DNA from: Clostridia bacterium
GTDB taxonomy: Bacteria; Bacillota; Clostridia; Christensenellales; Aristaeellaceae
Length of the DNA stretch: 64,000 nt
Assembly: GCA_017481825.1 (NCBI GenBank)
Contig: JAFUOR010000004.1
Location: 22,036 to 86,035 of the forward strand
Direction: 5' to 3'
How positions within the stretch are numbered: position 1 is the first letter of the stretch; every line of letters begins with the position of its first letter. The notes beneath the pieces are model-generated. The model was not told the DNA's origin and did not search any database. It worked only from the letters and a program-made list of their open reading frames with translations. Position numbers and translations under genes: made by a program. Below, piece by piece: positions 33,445 through 41,968 of the stretch.

Positions 33445-36096
33445 ATGAAGATCGATCTGAGCGGGCAGTGGCAGGTCGCGCTGGACGCGGAGAAGAAGGA
33501 CGTATTACCGTCGCTGTATCCGGAGCGCATGATGCTTCCCGGCACCACCTCGGCTGCTGGACTTGGCCCGGAAAATCCGGCCCGGGAAACCTATTTCCTG
33601 ACTGATGCGCACAAATTTGAAGGCTATGCGTGGTTCATGCGCACCTTCGAGGCGGAGGACTGGACGGGCTGCCAGGTGCTGCTGACACTGGAGCGTACCC
33701 GCAAGACCACTGTATGGCTGGACGGAATGCGCATCGGCAGCCAGGACAGCCTCTGTGCGCCCCACCGCTATGTACTGCCGGAGATCGCGGCAGGAACGCA
33801 CACCCTGATCATCCGTGTGGACAATACCGATTATCCCACCCGGGGCGGTCACCTGACCAGCCAGGACACCCAGAGCAACTGGAACGGCGTCACGGGTGAA
33901 ATCAGCCTGACGGTGGCAAAGACCATTGTGACGGGCATCCGGGTGAATGCGGACCTCGGGCGCGGCGCGCTGCGTATCCGGGCGGATGTTCTGGGCGCTG
34001 AAAGCGGCATGGCCTCCGTGGCGCTGCCGGGGCAGATGGAGCAGTTGCTCCCCTTTGCCTGCGGCAGGCTGGATGGCGTATGCCCTCTGCGCGGCGACGA
34101 GGCCCTGTGGGACGAGTTTGAGCCGAATGTGCGCACCCTGTCCATCGATGTGGACGGCGATGTGTACGAAACCACCTTCGGCTTGCGAAGATTCGCTGCC
34201 GAGGGACGCAGGCTCCTTTGCAACGGGCGGGAGGTGTTCCTGCGCGGCAAGCACGACGGGCTGATCTTCCCCCTGACGGGCTATGCGCCCACCGATGTGG
34301 ACAGCTGGCGCAGCGTGCTCCAGACGGCCAGGGATTACGGCATCAACCACTACCGCTTCCATACCTGCTGTCCGCCGGATGCTGCCTTTACCGCAGCGGA
34401 TGAGCTGGGCATTGTCATGTCGCCGGAGCTGCCCTTCTGGGGTACCGTTGCCGATGAGGGCGAGGAGGGGTATGACGAGGCTGAGCGCAAGTTCCTGATC
34501 GAAGAGGGCTTCCGCATTTTGAAGGAGTTCGGGCATCATCCGTCTTTCGTGTTCCTTTCGATGGGCAACGAGCTGTGGGGCTCCAAGCAGGCGCTCAATG
34601 CCATGCTGGCCGACTATCGCGCCGACGACCCGGATAAGCTCTACATTTCCGGTGCGAACAACTTCCAGTGGGTGCCGGAGGTGCTCAAAGAGGAGGACGT
34701 CTTCGTGGGCGTGCGCCTGAGCGGTGAGCGCCTCATCCGCGGCAGCTATGCCATGTGCGACGCGCCCCAGGGCATTGTGCAGACCACCGAACCGGAGTCT
34801 GTGTACAGCTATGACCACATGATCGCGCCGGAGACCGTCACCGATGCAACCGGCAAGGCGGGCAAGGTGCTCATCCAGTACGGTACGGGCGTGAAAGAGG
34901 TGGAAGCGGAATCTGCACAGGCCTTCGTGCCCGATGTGCCGGTGATCAGCCATGAGGTTGGTCAATATGAATTCTATCCTGATTTTGATGAGATTGGGCA
35001 TTATACCGGCCCGCTCAAGGCCCGCAATTTCGAGGTCTTCCAGGAACGGCTGCAAAAGGCCGGGCTGTGGGATGACCATAAGCGCTTCTTCCATGCCTCG
35101 GGCAAGCTGGCCATCGAGTGTTATCGCCGGGAGATCGAGACCTTCCTGCGCACGTCGGAACTCAGCGGCTTCCAGCTCCTTGATCTGCAGGATTTCTCCG
35201 GCCAGGGTACCGCGCTGGTGGGCGTGCTGAATGCGCTGATGGAATCCAAGGGGCTGATCACGCCGGAAAAGTGGCGGCAGTTCTGTGCTTCCACGGTGGT
35301 GCTGGGCCTGTTTGAGCGCTTTGTGCTGCAAAGCGGCGACGAGGTACGCCTGATGGTGCAGGTCAGCGAATGTGATCCGCGCAGGGTGCATGAGAGCGTC
35401 CGCTGCGAGCTGCTGGAGGGTGAAGCGCTGCTGGCTGCCTGCGACGTACCGCTGGGACAGCGCAAGGGCCGCCTGACGGCTCCTGTGCCAGTGACGCTGG
35501 GCAGGGTCAGCGCCGATCAGCCCCGCAGGGTGACCGTCCGGTTGAGTCTTGCGGATGGTACGGTCAATGCGTATGACCTGTGGGTCTTCCCGCTAAAGGA
35601 GGTTGAAATCACCAGCAGCGGCATCGTCATGGGCAGCAGGCGTGTGGCCTTCGTCCAATCCGCCGAGGAAGCAAGAGCCAGCACCGTCCCCGCCATCGTC
35701 ATCCCTGACGAAGAGGGTAAGCTGCCCGCGACCTACGCCAGCGATTTCTGGTGCTATCCCATGTTCCGCAGCATTTCGCAGAGCATGGGCAAGCCCCTGC
35801 CCATCGGCACCCTTGGCCTTTGCATCAATGCACAGCACCCTTGGCTGAAGGCATTTGCGCAGGAGGAGTACACTACGCCCGTGTGGTACCGGCTGATTCA
35901 GACGGCCCACTGTGAAAATACGGCCTGCTCCACCCCCGTGGTGCAGATGATAGACAACACCGAGCGCTGCCAGCGGCTGTGTCTGCTGTGGGAACAGGAG
36001 GACGTGCCCCATATGACCTTCCGGCTGTGGGAAAACCCGCAGGATGTGACCGTGCGGGCCTTCGCAGCCTCGCTTGTGGAGGGACTATGCGGCTGA
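33445..36096 (+). CDS. Glycoside hydrolase family 2 enzyme
   Basis: An 883-residue cytoplasmic enzyme (no signal peptide) with GH2 layout: sugar-binding domain (1-150), immunoglobulin-like domain, then a TIM barrel. The likely acid/base is Glu376 in SMGNELWG and the likely nucleophile Glu504 in VISHEVGQYEF. GH2 includes beta-galactosidases, beta-glucuronidases and beta-mannosidases; which applies cannot be told. The TIM-barrel segment ends near 620, and a further beta-rich part of about 260 residues follows. Neighbouring nagA suggests substrates containing amino sugars. Confidence 0.88.
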   Translation: MKIDLSGQWQVALDAEKKDVLPSLYPERMMLPGTTSAAGLGPENPARETYFLTDAHKFEGYAWFMRTFEAEDWTGCQVLLTLERTRKTTVWLDGMRIGSQDSLCAPHRYVLPEIAAGTHTLIIRVDNTDYPTRGGHLTSQDTQSNWNGVTGEISLTVAKTIVTGIRVNADLGRGALRIRADVLGAESGMASVALPGQMEQLLPFACGRLDGVCPLRGDEALWDEFEPNVRTLSIDVDGDVYETTFGLRRFAAEGRRLLCNGREVFLRGKHDGLIFPLTGYAPTDVDSWRSVLQTARDYGINHYRFHTCCPPDAAFTAADELGIVMSPELPFWGTVADEGEEGYDEAERKFLIEEGFRILKEFGHHPSFVFLSMGNELWGSKQALNAMLADYRADDPDKLYISGANNFQWVPEVLKEEDVFVGVRLSGERLIRGSYAMCDAPQGIVQTTEPESVYSYDHMIAPETVTDATGKAGKVLIQYGTGVKEVEAESAQAFVPDVPVISHEVGQYEFYPDFDEIGHYTGPLKARNFEVFQERLQKAGLWDDHKRFFHASGKLAIECYRREIETFLRTSELSGFQLLDLQDFSGQGTALVGVLNALMESKGLITPEKWRQFCASTVVLGLFERFVLQSGDEVRLMVQVSECDPRRVHESVRCELLEGEALLAACDVPLGQRKGRLTAPVPVTLGRVSADQPRRVTVRLSLADGTVNAYDLWVFPLKEVEITSSGIVMGSRRVAFVQSAEEARASTVPAIVIPDEEGKLPATYASDFWCYPMFRSISQSMGKPLPIGTLGLCINAQHPWLKAFAQEEYTTPVWYRLIQTAHCENTACSTPVVQMIDNTERCQRLCLLWEQEDVPHMTFRLWENPQDVTVRAFAASLVEGLCG

Positions 36097-37004
36097 TTGC
36101 ACCGGATTATTACCCGGCCTTTCGCTGCATTGCGGACAGGTGCCGCCACTCCTGCTGCATCGGCTGGGAGATCGATATTGACCCGTCAAGCCGTGAACGC
36201 TACCGCCGCATCTCCGGTGCCTTTGGCCAGCGGCTGAATGCCGCTATTGAGGATACGGACGCAGGTGCGTGGTTTCGCCTTGACGGGGATGAGCGCTGCC
36301 CCATGCTGAATGAAAACGGGTTATGCGACCTCATCACCGCTTGCGGGGAGGAGACGTTGTGCCAGATCTGCGCCGACCACCCGCGCTTCCGCAGCTTCTT
36401 TGCGGACAGGACGGAGATCGGCCTCGGCCTTTGCTGCGAGGCGGCGGCGCTTCTGGTGCTGGGCCGGGAGGAGCCGGTGCGGCTCGTCACCCTGGAGGAT
36501 GACGGCGGGAAGGAAGTGCTGCCGGAGAGTGAGGCGGCGCTGCTAAAACGGCGTGAGGCGCTGATCAGCATTGCCCAGGACAGGCGGCAGCCCGTCGTGT
36601 CGAGGCTGCAAATCATGCTGGAAAGCGTGGACGCTGCCATCCCTGAGCGGGACTGGATTGCGGTGTATCGCGCGCTGGAGCGCCTTGATCCTGCATGGGA
36701 TGTGGTGCTGGACACCCTGCGGGAGGCTGCACCGCCGGAGCACCTGTCTGCTGCTTTTGAGCAGTTCACCGTGTATCTGCTGTATCGCCATCTGCCCGGC
36801 GCGCTGGAGGATAGCGACATACCGGGCAGGGTGATGCTCTGCGTGCTGTCGGTGCAGATGCTGATGGCGCTGTGTGCATCCCGGGAGGGCTGCACGCTGG
36901 CGGACTGCGCAGAGCTGGCCCGTATGTATTCTGCGGAAATTGAGTATTCCGAGGACAACATCGCGGCGCTGCTGGATGCGCTGTGGGAATCATGCTCCTT
37001 CTGA
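36087..37004 (+). CDS. FliB-like (flagellin lysine-N-methylase family) Cys-rich protein
   Basis: A 305-residue protein with the FliB / YkgJ-type Cys pattern: CIADRCRHSCCIGWEI, RCPMLNENGLCDL, ETLCQICADHPR, GLCCEAAALL. FliB methylates flagellin lysines in Salmonella, and clostridial relatives are often so named. No flagellar gene is present here, so the target may differ; an iron-sulfur or zinc protein of other function is possible. The start at 36087 follows GGAGGG and overlaps the GH2 gene by ten bases, so it is translationally coupled to a glycosidase. Confidence 0.75.
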   Translation: MRLIAPDYYPAFRCIADRCRHSCCIGWEIDIDPSSRERYRRISGAFGQRLNAAIEDTDAGAWFRLDGDERCPMLNENGLCDLITACGEETLCQICADHPRFRSFFADRTEIGLGLCCEAAALLVLGREEPVRLVTLEDDGGKEVLPESEAALLKRREALISIAQDRRQPVVSRLQIMLESVDAAIPERDWIAVYRALERLDPAWDVVLDTLREAAPPEHLSAAFEQFTVYLLYRHLPGALEDSDIPGRVMLCVLSVQMLMALCASREGCTLADCAELARMYSAEIEYSEDNIAALLDALWESCSF

Positions 37005-37012
37005 CTCATAGG

Positions 37013-37053
37013 AAGAACGCTGCGACGGTTTGAATGCCATCGCAGCGTTCTTT
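37013..37053. terminator. Bidirectional intrinsic terminator
   Basis: AAGAACGCTGCGA / TCGCAGCGTTCTT hairpin between the convergent FliB-like and GH43 genes. Confidence 0.88.
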
Positions 37054-37068
37054 GATTGGTTTTGTGGA

Positions 37069-38994
37069 TCACTCCGCCGTGAACTGCCACCAGTTCGCAG
37101 TTACGTCGCCTGCAAAGACGAGATACACATCGGTTATGCCGCTGACGGAGGCGCAGTCAACCGTGTATTCCGCAGCATCGCTTGCGGGGATGGTGAATTC
37201 ACACAGGACGTCGCCCTTCAAGCCGCCACAGAGCACGCGCACGGCGCCGCCCATCTCGCTGGAGGCACAGAGGGTGAAACGGGCCGCGCCGGAGGTGAAC
37301 GCCGCGCCTTTGACCTGCAGCCAGTCGCCGGTGGTGGCGGCGGTACGGGCTGCGTCCGCATAGCCGGTGATGTTGAGGCCGGCCTGGCGGTACATCGTCC
37401 GGGCGGATACGCGCTGGTAGGGGTCAAGGGATTCCAGCTGGCTGACGCCCTTCATCGTGCCGGTGACGGAGGTGATGGAGCCGTCACTGTTGACGGTCAG
37501 AACGTCGAGCTGCGGGCTGCGGTAGTTGCCGGTGATGCCCATGGCCTTTTCCACCGGACGATTGTGATACACCAGATAGTGCACGCCTTTGAACTCGACG
37601 ATGCTGTGGTGATTGTTGCCCCACAGGCCAAAGAATTTGCCCTGATTGGGGAACAGCTCGCCCGCATAGGTGAAGGGTCCCATGGGGCTCTGGCTGGTCA
37701 TGTACTGGATAGCGCCGCTGGACATGCCAAGGGTATTGCCCTCGGTCTGCCAGTTGGAGCAGTAGGAATAGTAGTAGGTGTCGCCGATGCGGTTGATGCC
37801 GCTGTCCTCAAAGACATAGGGCGCGTCGATCACCTGGGGCTCGCCGACGATGGAGATCATGTCCTTGCCCAGCTGCACGCAGCGGATGGTGCCGGGATTG
37901 GCCTGCTGTCCCTCCGGGACGCCGCCGCCAAAGTACAGATAGCCCGTGCCGTCGGCATCCACAAAGACTGCAGGGTCAAAGAGCCAGACGACATTGGCGC
38001 AGTTAGGGGTGGAACGGGTGATGAGGCCATGCCCCAGCGGATCTGTCCAGGGGCCTGCGGGGTCGTCTGCGGTGAGTACGGACACGCCGTTGCCGCCATT
38101 GCAGAAGTAGAGGAAGAATTTGTCCTTGCCGTCAATCACCTTATGCGCTGCGCAGGGAGCCCAGGAGTTGCTGGCCCAGGTGGCGATGCCGCGCGCGCCC
38201 GCTACCGGGATCGCGCCGTGATCCGTCCAGTTCACCAGGTCGGCGGAGGAGATGCAGTTGATCTTGTTGACCTGACCGTAGCTGTTCTCCTTCACTGTGC
38301 CGTCGGCATTGTATTCGATCACATCGTTGGTGGAATACACATAGAGGCGGTCGTTCCAGACCAGTACGCCGGGATCGGCGCCGAAACGCTGGGTGAAGAG
38401 GGGATTGTTCTGCCCATCCTGCTTGTAGGAGGCGTTCAGGGCGAGCCCGTCGAACAGGGTGGTCAACTCCTCCCTGGTTTCGGGCATGACGAAGGGCTCA
38501 CGCGGGGCCTCCTCCTGAGGGACGGGCGCTGCGCCGGTGATGGCGAAGTTGCGGATGGTGAAGGGCGTGTCCTTTTCGCCGCCCTCGATATAGAGGATGT
38601 AGGTGTCATAGTCCCCTGCTGTCCAGATGGCGGAGATGGTCGTCCACTCGCCGTTGGAGACGTCCGTGCTGCCCAGATTTTCGTAGGTGGTCGTGCCGTC
38701 CTTGGCATGCTCCACGGACAGGATAAAGCGTCCGGAATCGAGCTTCACCTGCTTGACCTCCACGGAGATCTCGTAGGTTGCGCCCGCTGCCAGGTTGAAG
38801 GGGCGCCCGGGGGAGTTCCAGGTGGCGGTGCGGCCCGCGGTGTACAGGCCCTCCTTGGTAAGCATGACCACGCAGCCGCGGCCATACCAGCCGTCGGTGG
38901 TGGTGGAGAAGTCGGAAACGTAATTCAGGTCCTCCGCCTGTGCCGCGGACAGGCATAGCAGCAGGGCGAACAGGATGATCAGGATACGCTTCAT
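37069..38994 (-). CDS. Secreted GH43 glycosidase with two carbohydrate-binding domains
   Basis: A 641-residue exported enzyme. A signal peptide (1-20, cut after SAAQA) is followed by a CBM4/9/22-like beta-sandwich (22-153), a linker rich in Pro and Glu, the GH43 five-bladed propeller (about 200-510) and a CBM6-like domain (about 520-641). The catalytic acids are probably Asp207 (GADPGVLVW), Asp340 (FDPAVFVD) and Glu396 (VFEDSGI). The layout matches arabinoxylan arabinofuranohydrolases (XynD type), which remove arabinose from xylan. Its start overlaps the upstream GH43 gene (ATGA). Confidence 0.88.
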   Translation of the reverse strand: MKRILIILFALLLCLSAAQAEDLNYVSDFSTTTDGWYGRGCVVMLTKEGLYTAGRTATWNSPGRPFNLAAGATYEISVEVKQVKLDSGRFILSVEHAKDGTTTYENLGSTDVSNGEWTTISAIWTAGDYDTYILYIEGGEKDTPFTIRNFAITGAAPVPQEEAPREPFVMPETREELTTLFDGLALNASYKQDGQNNPLFTQRFGADPGVLVWNDRLYVYSTNDVIEYNADGTVKENSYGQVNKINCISSADLVNWTDHGAIPVAGARGIATWASNSWAPCAAHKVIDGKDKFFLYFCNGGNGVSVLTADDPAGPWTDPLGHGLITRSTPNCANVVWLFDPAVFVDADGTGYLYFGGGVPEGQQANPGTIRCVQLGKDMISIVGEPQVIDAPYVFEDSGINRIGDTYYYSYCSNWQTEGNTLGMSSGAIQYMTSQSPMGPFTYAGELFPNQGKFFGLWGNNHHSIVEFKGVHYLVYHNRPVEKAMGITGNYRSPQLDVLTVNSDGSITSVTGTMKGVSQLESLDPYQRVSARTMYRQAGLNITGYADAARTAATTGDWLQVKGAAFTSGAARFTLCASSEMGGAVRVLCGGLKGDVLCEFTIPASDAAEYTVDCASVSGITDVYLVFAGDVTANWWQFTAE

Positions 38995-40451
38995 TCTTTT
39001 TCCTCCTCAACATGACAGGTGAATCCGGTGAACCAGGCGCTGCCGCCGGTTTCGATGGTGGAATACATGAACAGGCCGACGCGGCAGCCCATGAAGTGGT
39101 CGAGACGGTAGACAAGCCGGTGCGGCTGACCCACCTTTACCCAGCCCTTATCGTCCGAGAGGGCAAAGAACTGTACTGTGTCGGTGTTAAAGTCAAAAGC
39201 GGCTTGCAGGCAGCAGACCTCCAGAGGGAGTTCGGCCTCCGTGATGATTTCGCCGCTTGCTGTGTCCCTGCGCGTATAGACGAGGCGGAACCCATCCTCC
39301 CGGCGGGTGACCGCCAGCTGGGCAAAGCAACCCTGCAGGGCGCAGATGCCTGCATAGTCACCGATGTTCATGTCCTCCGGGTGGAGGCATACGTTTGCCG
39401 TGTATTTCGGCCCAAAGCATCGCTGAGTCAGGGTGTTGATAGCCTCAGTGCAGTTGGCGGCCAGACGGTCGGTGGTGAGGCGCAGGCCGTGGTGGGTGTC
39501 AAGCAGCTCCTGATGGGGCTCGTGGTTCCATTGCCATAGGGGCGAAAGGGGATACGGCCCCAGGTCGTGGCGGGTGTACAGGGGCGCGTATTCGTATCCC
39601 GGGCGGAAGGAGGGCAGCTCAAGCTGCTTGGGTATGCTTTCGACCACGGGCCAGCTGTCCTCCCAGCGGAAGGGAACCACCACCGGGATGCGCCCCACCG
39701 CGCCGTGATCCTGGAAGAGCAGCAGCACCCAGGTGCCATCCGCTGCCTGAAGCGGCCCGCCCTGGGCCACGCCGGCATGGCGGTCATCCAGGTCAAGCTC
39801 CATGAAGGCGCCGCCGGTGAAGTCATCCTCCAGTGAATGCGCGCGGAAGCAGCCCATGGCGCGCATGCCGCCCTTGGCCCAGTGGATGCAGAAAAGATAA
39901 TACCAATCCCCGATGTGCACCAGGTGGGAGCCCTCCCAGCCAAGGCCCTCGCACGTATCGACCACGACGACCCGGTCAAGGCCGCCAGGCTTCTGTGCGG
40001 ACAGGTCATCCGTCAGCTCGGTGATGCGGATGGTGCGGTTGCCATGGGCGATGTACACCCGTCCGCCGTCAAAGAGCAGCGATGGGTCATACCAGAACCC
40101 GGTCATGGGCTGGCGCATCCAGGGGCCCTCGGCCTGCTTGGCGGTGTAGTGATAGGCCTGGTGGGTATCATTGGATGTGAAGACCACATGGAATAGCCCG
40201 CCGTGGTGGCGAAGCGTCGCGGCCCACATGCCGCGCCCGTAGATGTGGCCGCCGTCCATGCGCTGCTGGGGCGTTTCACCCAGGATATCGTAGACGTAGG
40301 CGCAGTGCTCCCAGTGCAGCATGTCGTAGGAGCGCAAAAGCTGCGCGCCGGGAAACATGTGCATACTGGTGGAGATCATGTAGTAGGTCTCATGTACGCA
40401 AATAACGTCGGGATCGGGATAATCGGCATACAGAATTGGATTAGCGGCCAT
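38991..40451 (-). CDS. Cytoplasmic GH43 glycosidase (beta-xylosidase / arabinofuranosidase type)
   Basis: A 486-residue enzyme with no signal peptide. The GH43 propeller holds the base Asp in YPDPDVI, the modulating Asp in WYDPSLLFDGG and the acid Glu in GLGWEGSHLV. The last 200 residues look like the concanavalin-type beta-xylosidase C-terminal domain. It should act inside the cell on imported xylo-oligosaccharides. ATG 40451 follows GGAGGTG; an upstream in-frame start has no support. Translationally coupled to the secreted GH43 gene, so one transcript makes an outside and an inside enzyme. Confidence 0.88.
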   Translation of the reverse strand: MAANPILYADYPDPDVICVHETYYMISTSMHMFPGAQLLRSYDMLHWEHCAYVYDILGETPQQRMDGGHIYGRGMWAATLRHHGGLFHVVFTSNDTHQAYHYTAKQAEGPWMRQPMTGFWYDPSLLFDGGRVYIAHGNRTIRITELTDDLSAQKPGGLDRVVVVDTCEGLGWEGSHLVHIGDWYYLFCIHWAKGGMRAMGCFRAHSLEDDFTGGAFMELDLDDRHAGVAQGGPLQAADGTWVLLLFQDHGAVGRIPVVVPFRWEDSWPVVESIPKQLELPSFRPGYEYAPLYTRHDLGPYPLSPLWQWNHEPHQELLDTHHGLRLTTDRLAANCTEAINTLTQRCFGPKYTANVCLHPEDMNIGDYAGICALQGCFAQLAVTRREDGFRLVYTRRDTASGEIITEAELPLEVCCLQAAFDFNTDTVQFFALSDDKGWVKVGQPHRLVYRLDHFMGCRVGLFMYSTIETGGSAWFTGFTCHVEEEKE

Positions 40452-40555
40452 GACGGAACACCTCCGCATAACGACTGTTTTTTTCATCATAACAGGAAGA
40501 ATATGATGTGACTACGCAGATTTTGCTTTGTTATGGCGGAAATTTGTCCGAAAAA

Positions 40556-40588
40556 TACAAAAAGCGGATGCGCAACAGCACATCCGCA
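40556..40588 (-). terminator. Terminator of the GH115 / MATE operon
   Basis: On the minus strand GCGGATGTGC ... GCGCATCCGC followed by TTTTTG. Confidence 0.85.
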
Positions 40589-40594
40589 GCAGGG

Positions 40595-41950
40595 TCAGGC
40601 TTTGAGGTAACCATTCAGCTTCTTGCGTGCGATGAAGGCGTAGCACAGCATGTGCACGGCGAAGGTGAGGCCCCAGGAGATGGGATAGGAGATGTAGAGC
40701 GTATCCAGGGTGGGATCGGCGGCGAAGATGGTGTAGATCCACACGACGCGGAACAGGCATGCGCCCGTGAGGCTGACGATCATGGGCATGATGGCGTATC
40801 CGATGCCGCGCAGGGTACCCACGATCACGTCCATCAGGCCGCACAGGAAATAAAGGGGCAGGATGTAGGCCATTCGGATCAGGCCGTAATGGATGACCTG
40901 GGCGTTATTGTTGTACAGCGAGAGCAGCGGTGCGCCTGCGAGGTAGAAGAGATTGCCCATCACAATGCCGATCACCGTGACCGTGCCCAAACAGACCCAC
41001 ATGCTGCGCTTGACGCGGTCGATGCGGCCTGCGCCAAGGTTCTGGCTGCCGAAGGTCAGCGCGGCCTGATGGATGGCATTCATGGAGGTGTAGACAAAGC
41101 CCTCCAGATTGCCCGCGGCGGAGTTGGCTGCCACGACGATGGAACCAAAGGAATTCACCGAGGACTGGATGAGCACGTTGGAGATGGAGAACAAACTGCC
41201 CTGGAGGCCTGCGGGCAGACCCACGCGAAGGATCTCGCCCAGCTGGCGCTTGTGGATGCGCAGGCTCTTGATATCCAGGTGCACGCCGCCAGTGGTGCGG
41301 ATCAGGCAGGTGACCACCAGCACTGCGCTGACGATCTGGCTCACCACCGTCGCCACCGCCACGCCTGAGACACTCAGGTGGAACACGATGACCATGATGA
41401 GGTTCAGCACGACATTCACCACGCCTGCGATGAACAGGTAGATCAGCGGACGGCGGGTATCGCCCACGGCGCGCAGGATGGCGGCGCCGAAGTTGTATAC
41501 CATGTTGGCGGGCATGCCGAGGAAGTATATCTGCATGTACAGCGTAGCCAGCTCCAGCTCAGGGTTGTCCATCAACTGCAGAAGCGGACGGCAGAACACA
41601 AAGCCGACAACCGCCACCAGAATGCCTGCAATCAGCGCCAGCGTCATGGAGGTATGCACGCCCTTGTGCACCGCCTCGGGATCATGTGCGCCGTAGGCCT
41701 TGGCGATCACGACGCTGCCGCCCACGCTCAGGCCCATGAACACGTTGACCATCAGGTTGATCAGCGAGCCCGTGGAGCCCACGGCTGCCAGCGGCTCCGG
41801 GCCTGCCCACTGGCCAACCACCACCATATCGGCGGCGTTAAAGAGCAGCTGCAAGATGCTCGATGCGATCAGCGGCAGGGAAAACAGCAGCACCTTGGGC
41901 AGCAGCGCGCCCACGGTCATGTCCATTTCAAAGCGTCTTGAACGGGCCAT
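40595..41950 (-). CDS. MATE family efflux transporter
   Basis: A 451-residue membrane protein with about twelve helices and the MATE signature regions LFNAADMVVVGQWAG and GSVVIAKAYGA. It follows the GH115 alpha-glucuronidase gene by 18 bases, and a terminator follows it, so it is the third gene of that operon. A transporter of this family beside an alpha-glucuronidase suggests export of an aromatic or glycan-derived compound released from plant cell wall, but this is inference. AGGAGA precedes the start. Confidence 0.9.
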   Translation of the reverse strand: MARSRRFEMDMTVGALLPKVLLFSLPLIASSILQLLFNAADMVVVGQWAGPEPLAAVGSTGSLINLMVNVFMGLSVGGSVVIAKAYGAHDPEAVHKGVHTSMTLALIAGILVAVVGFVFCRPLLQLMDNPELELATLYMQIYFLGMPANMVYNFGAAILRAVGDTRRPLIYLFIAGVVNVVLNLIMVIVFHLSVSGVAVATVVSQIVSAVLVVTCLIRTTGGVHLDIKSLRIHKRQLGEILRVGLPAGLQGSLFSISNVLIQSSVNSFGSIVVAANSAAGNLEGFVYTSMNAIHQAALTFGSQNLGAGRIDRVKRSMWVCLGTVTVIGIVMGNLFYLAGAPLLSLYNNNAQVIHYGLIRMAYILPLYFLCGLMDVIVGTLRGIGYAIMPMIVSLTGACLFRVVWIYTIFAADPTLDTLYISYPISWGLTFAVHMLCYAFIARKKLNGYLKA

Positions 41951-41968
41951 AGTTCATGTCTCCTTTGT

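Noticed and set aside
37030-38958. Long plus-strand open frame opposite the secreted GH43 gene
   Set aside because: Antisense artefact; the GH43 product has signal peptide, catalytic acids and binding domains.
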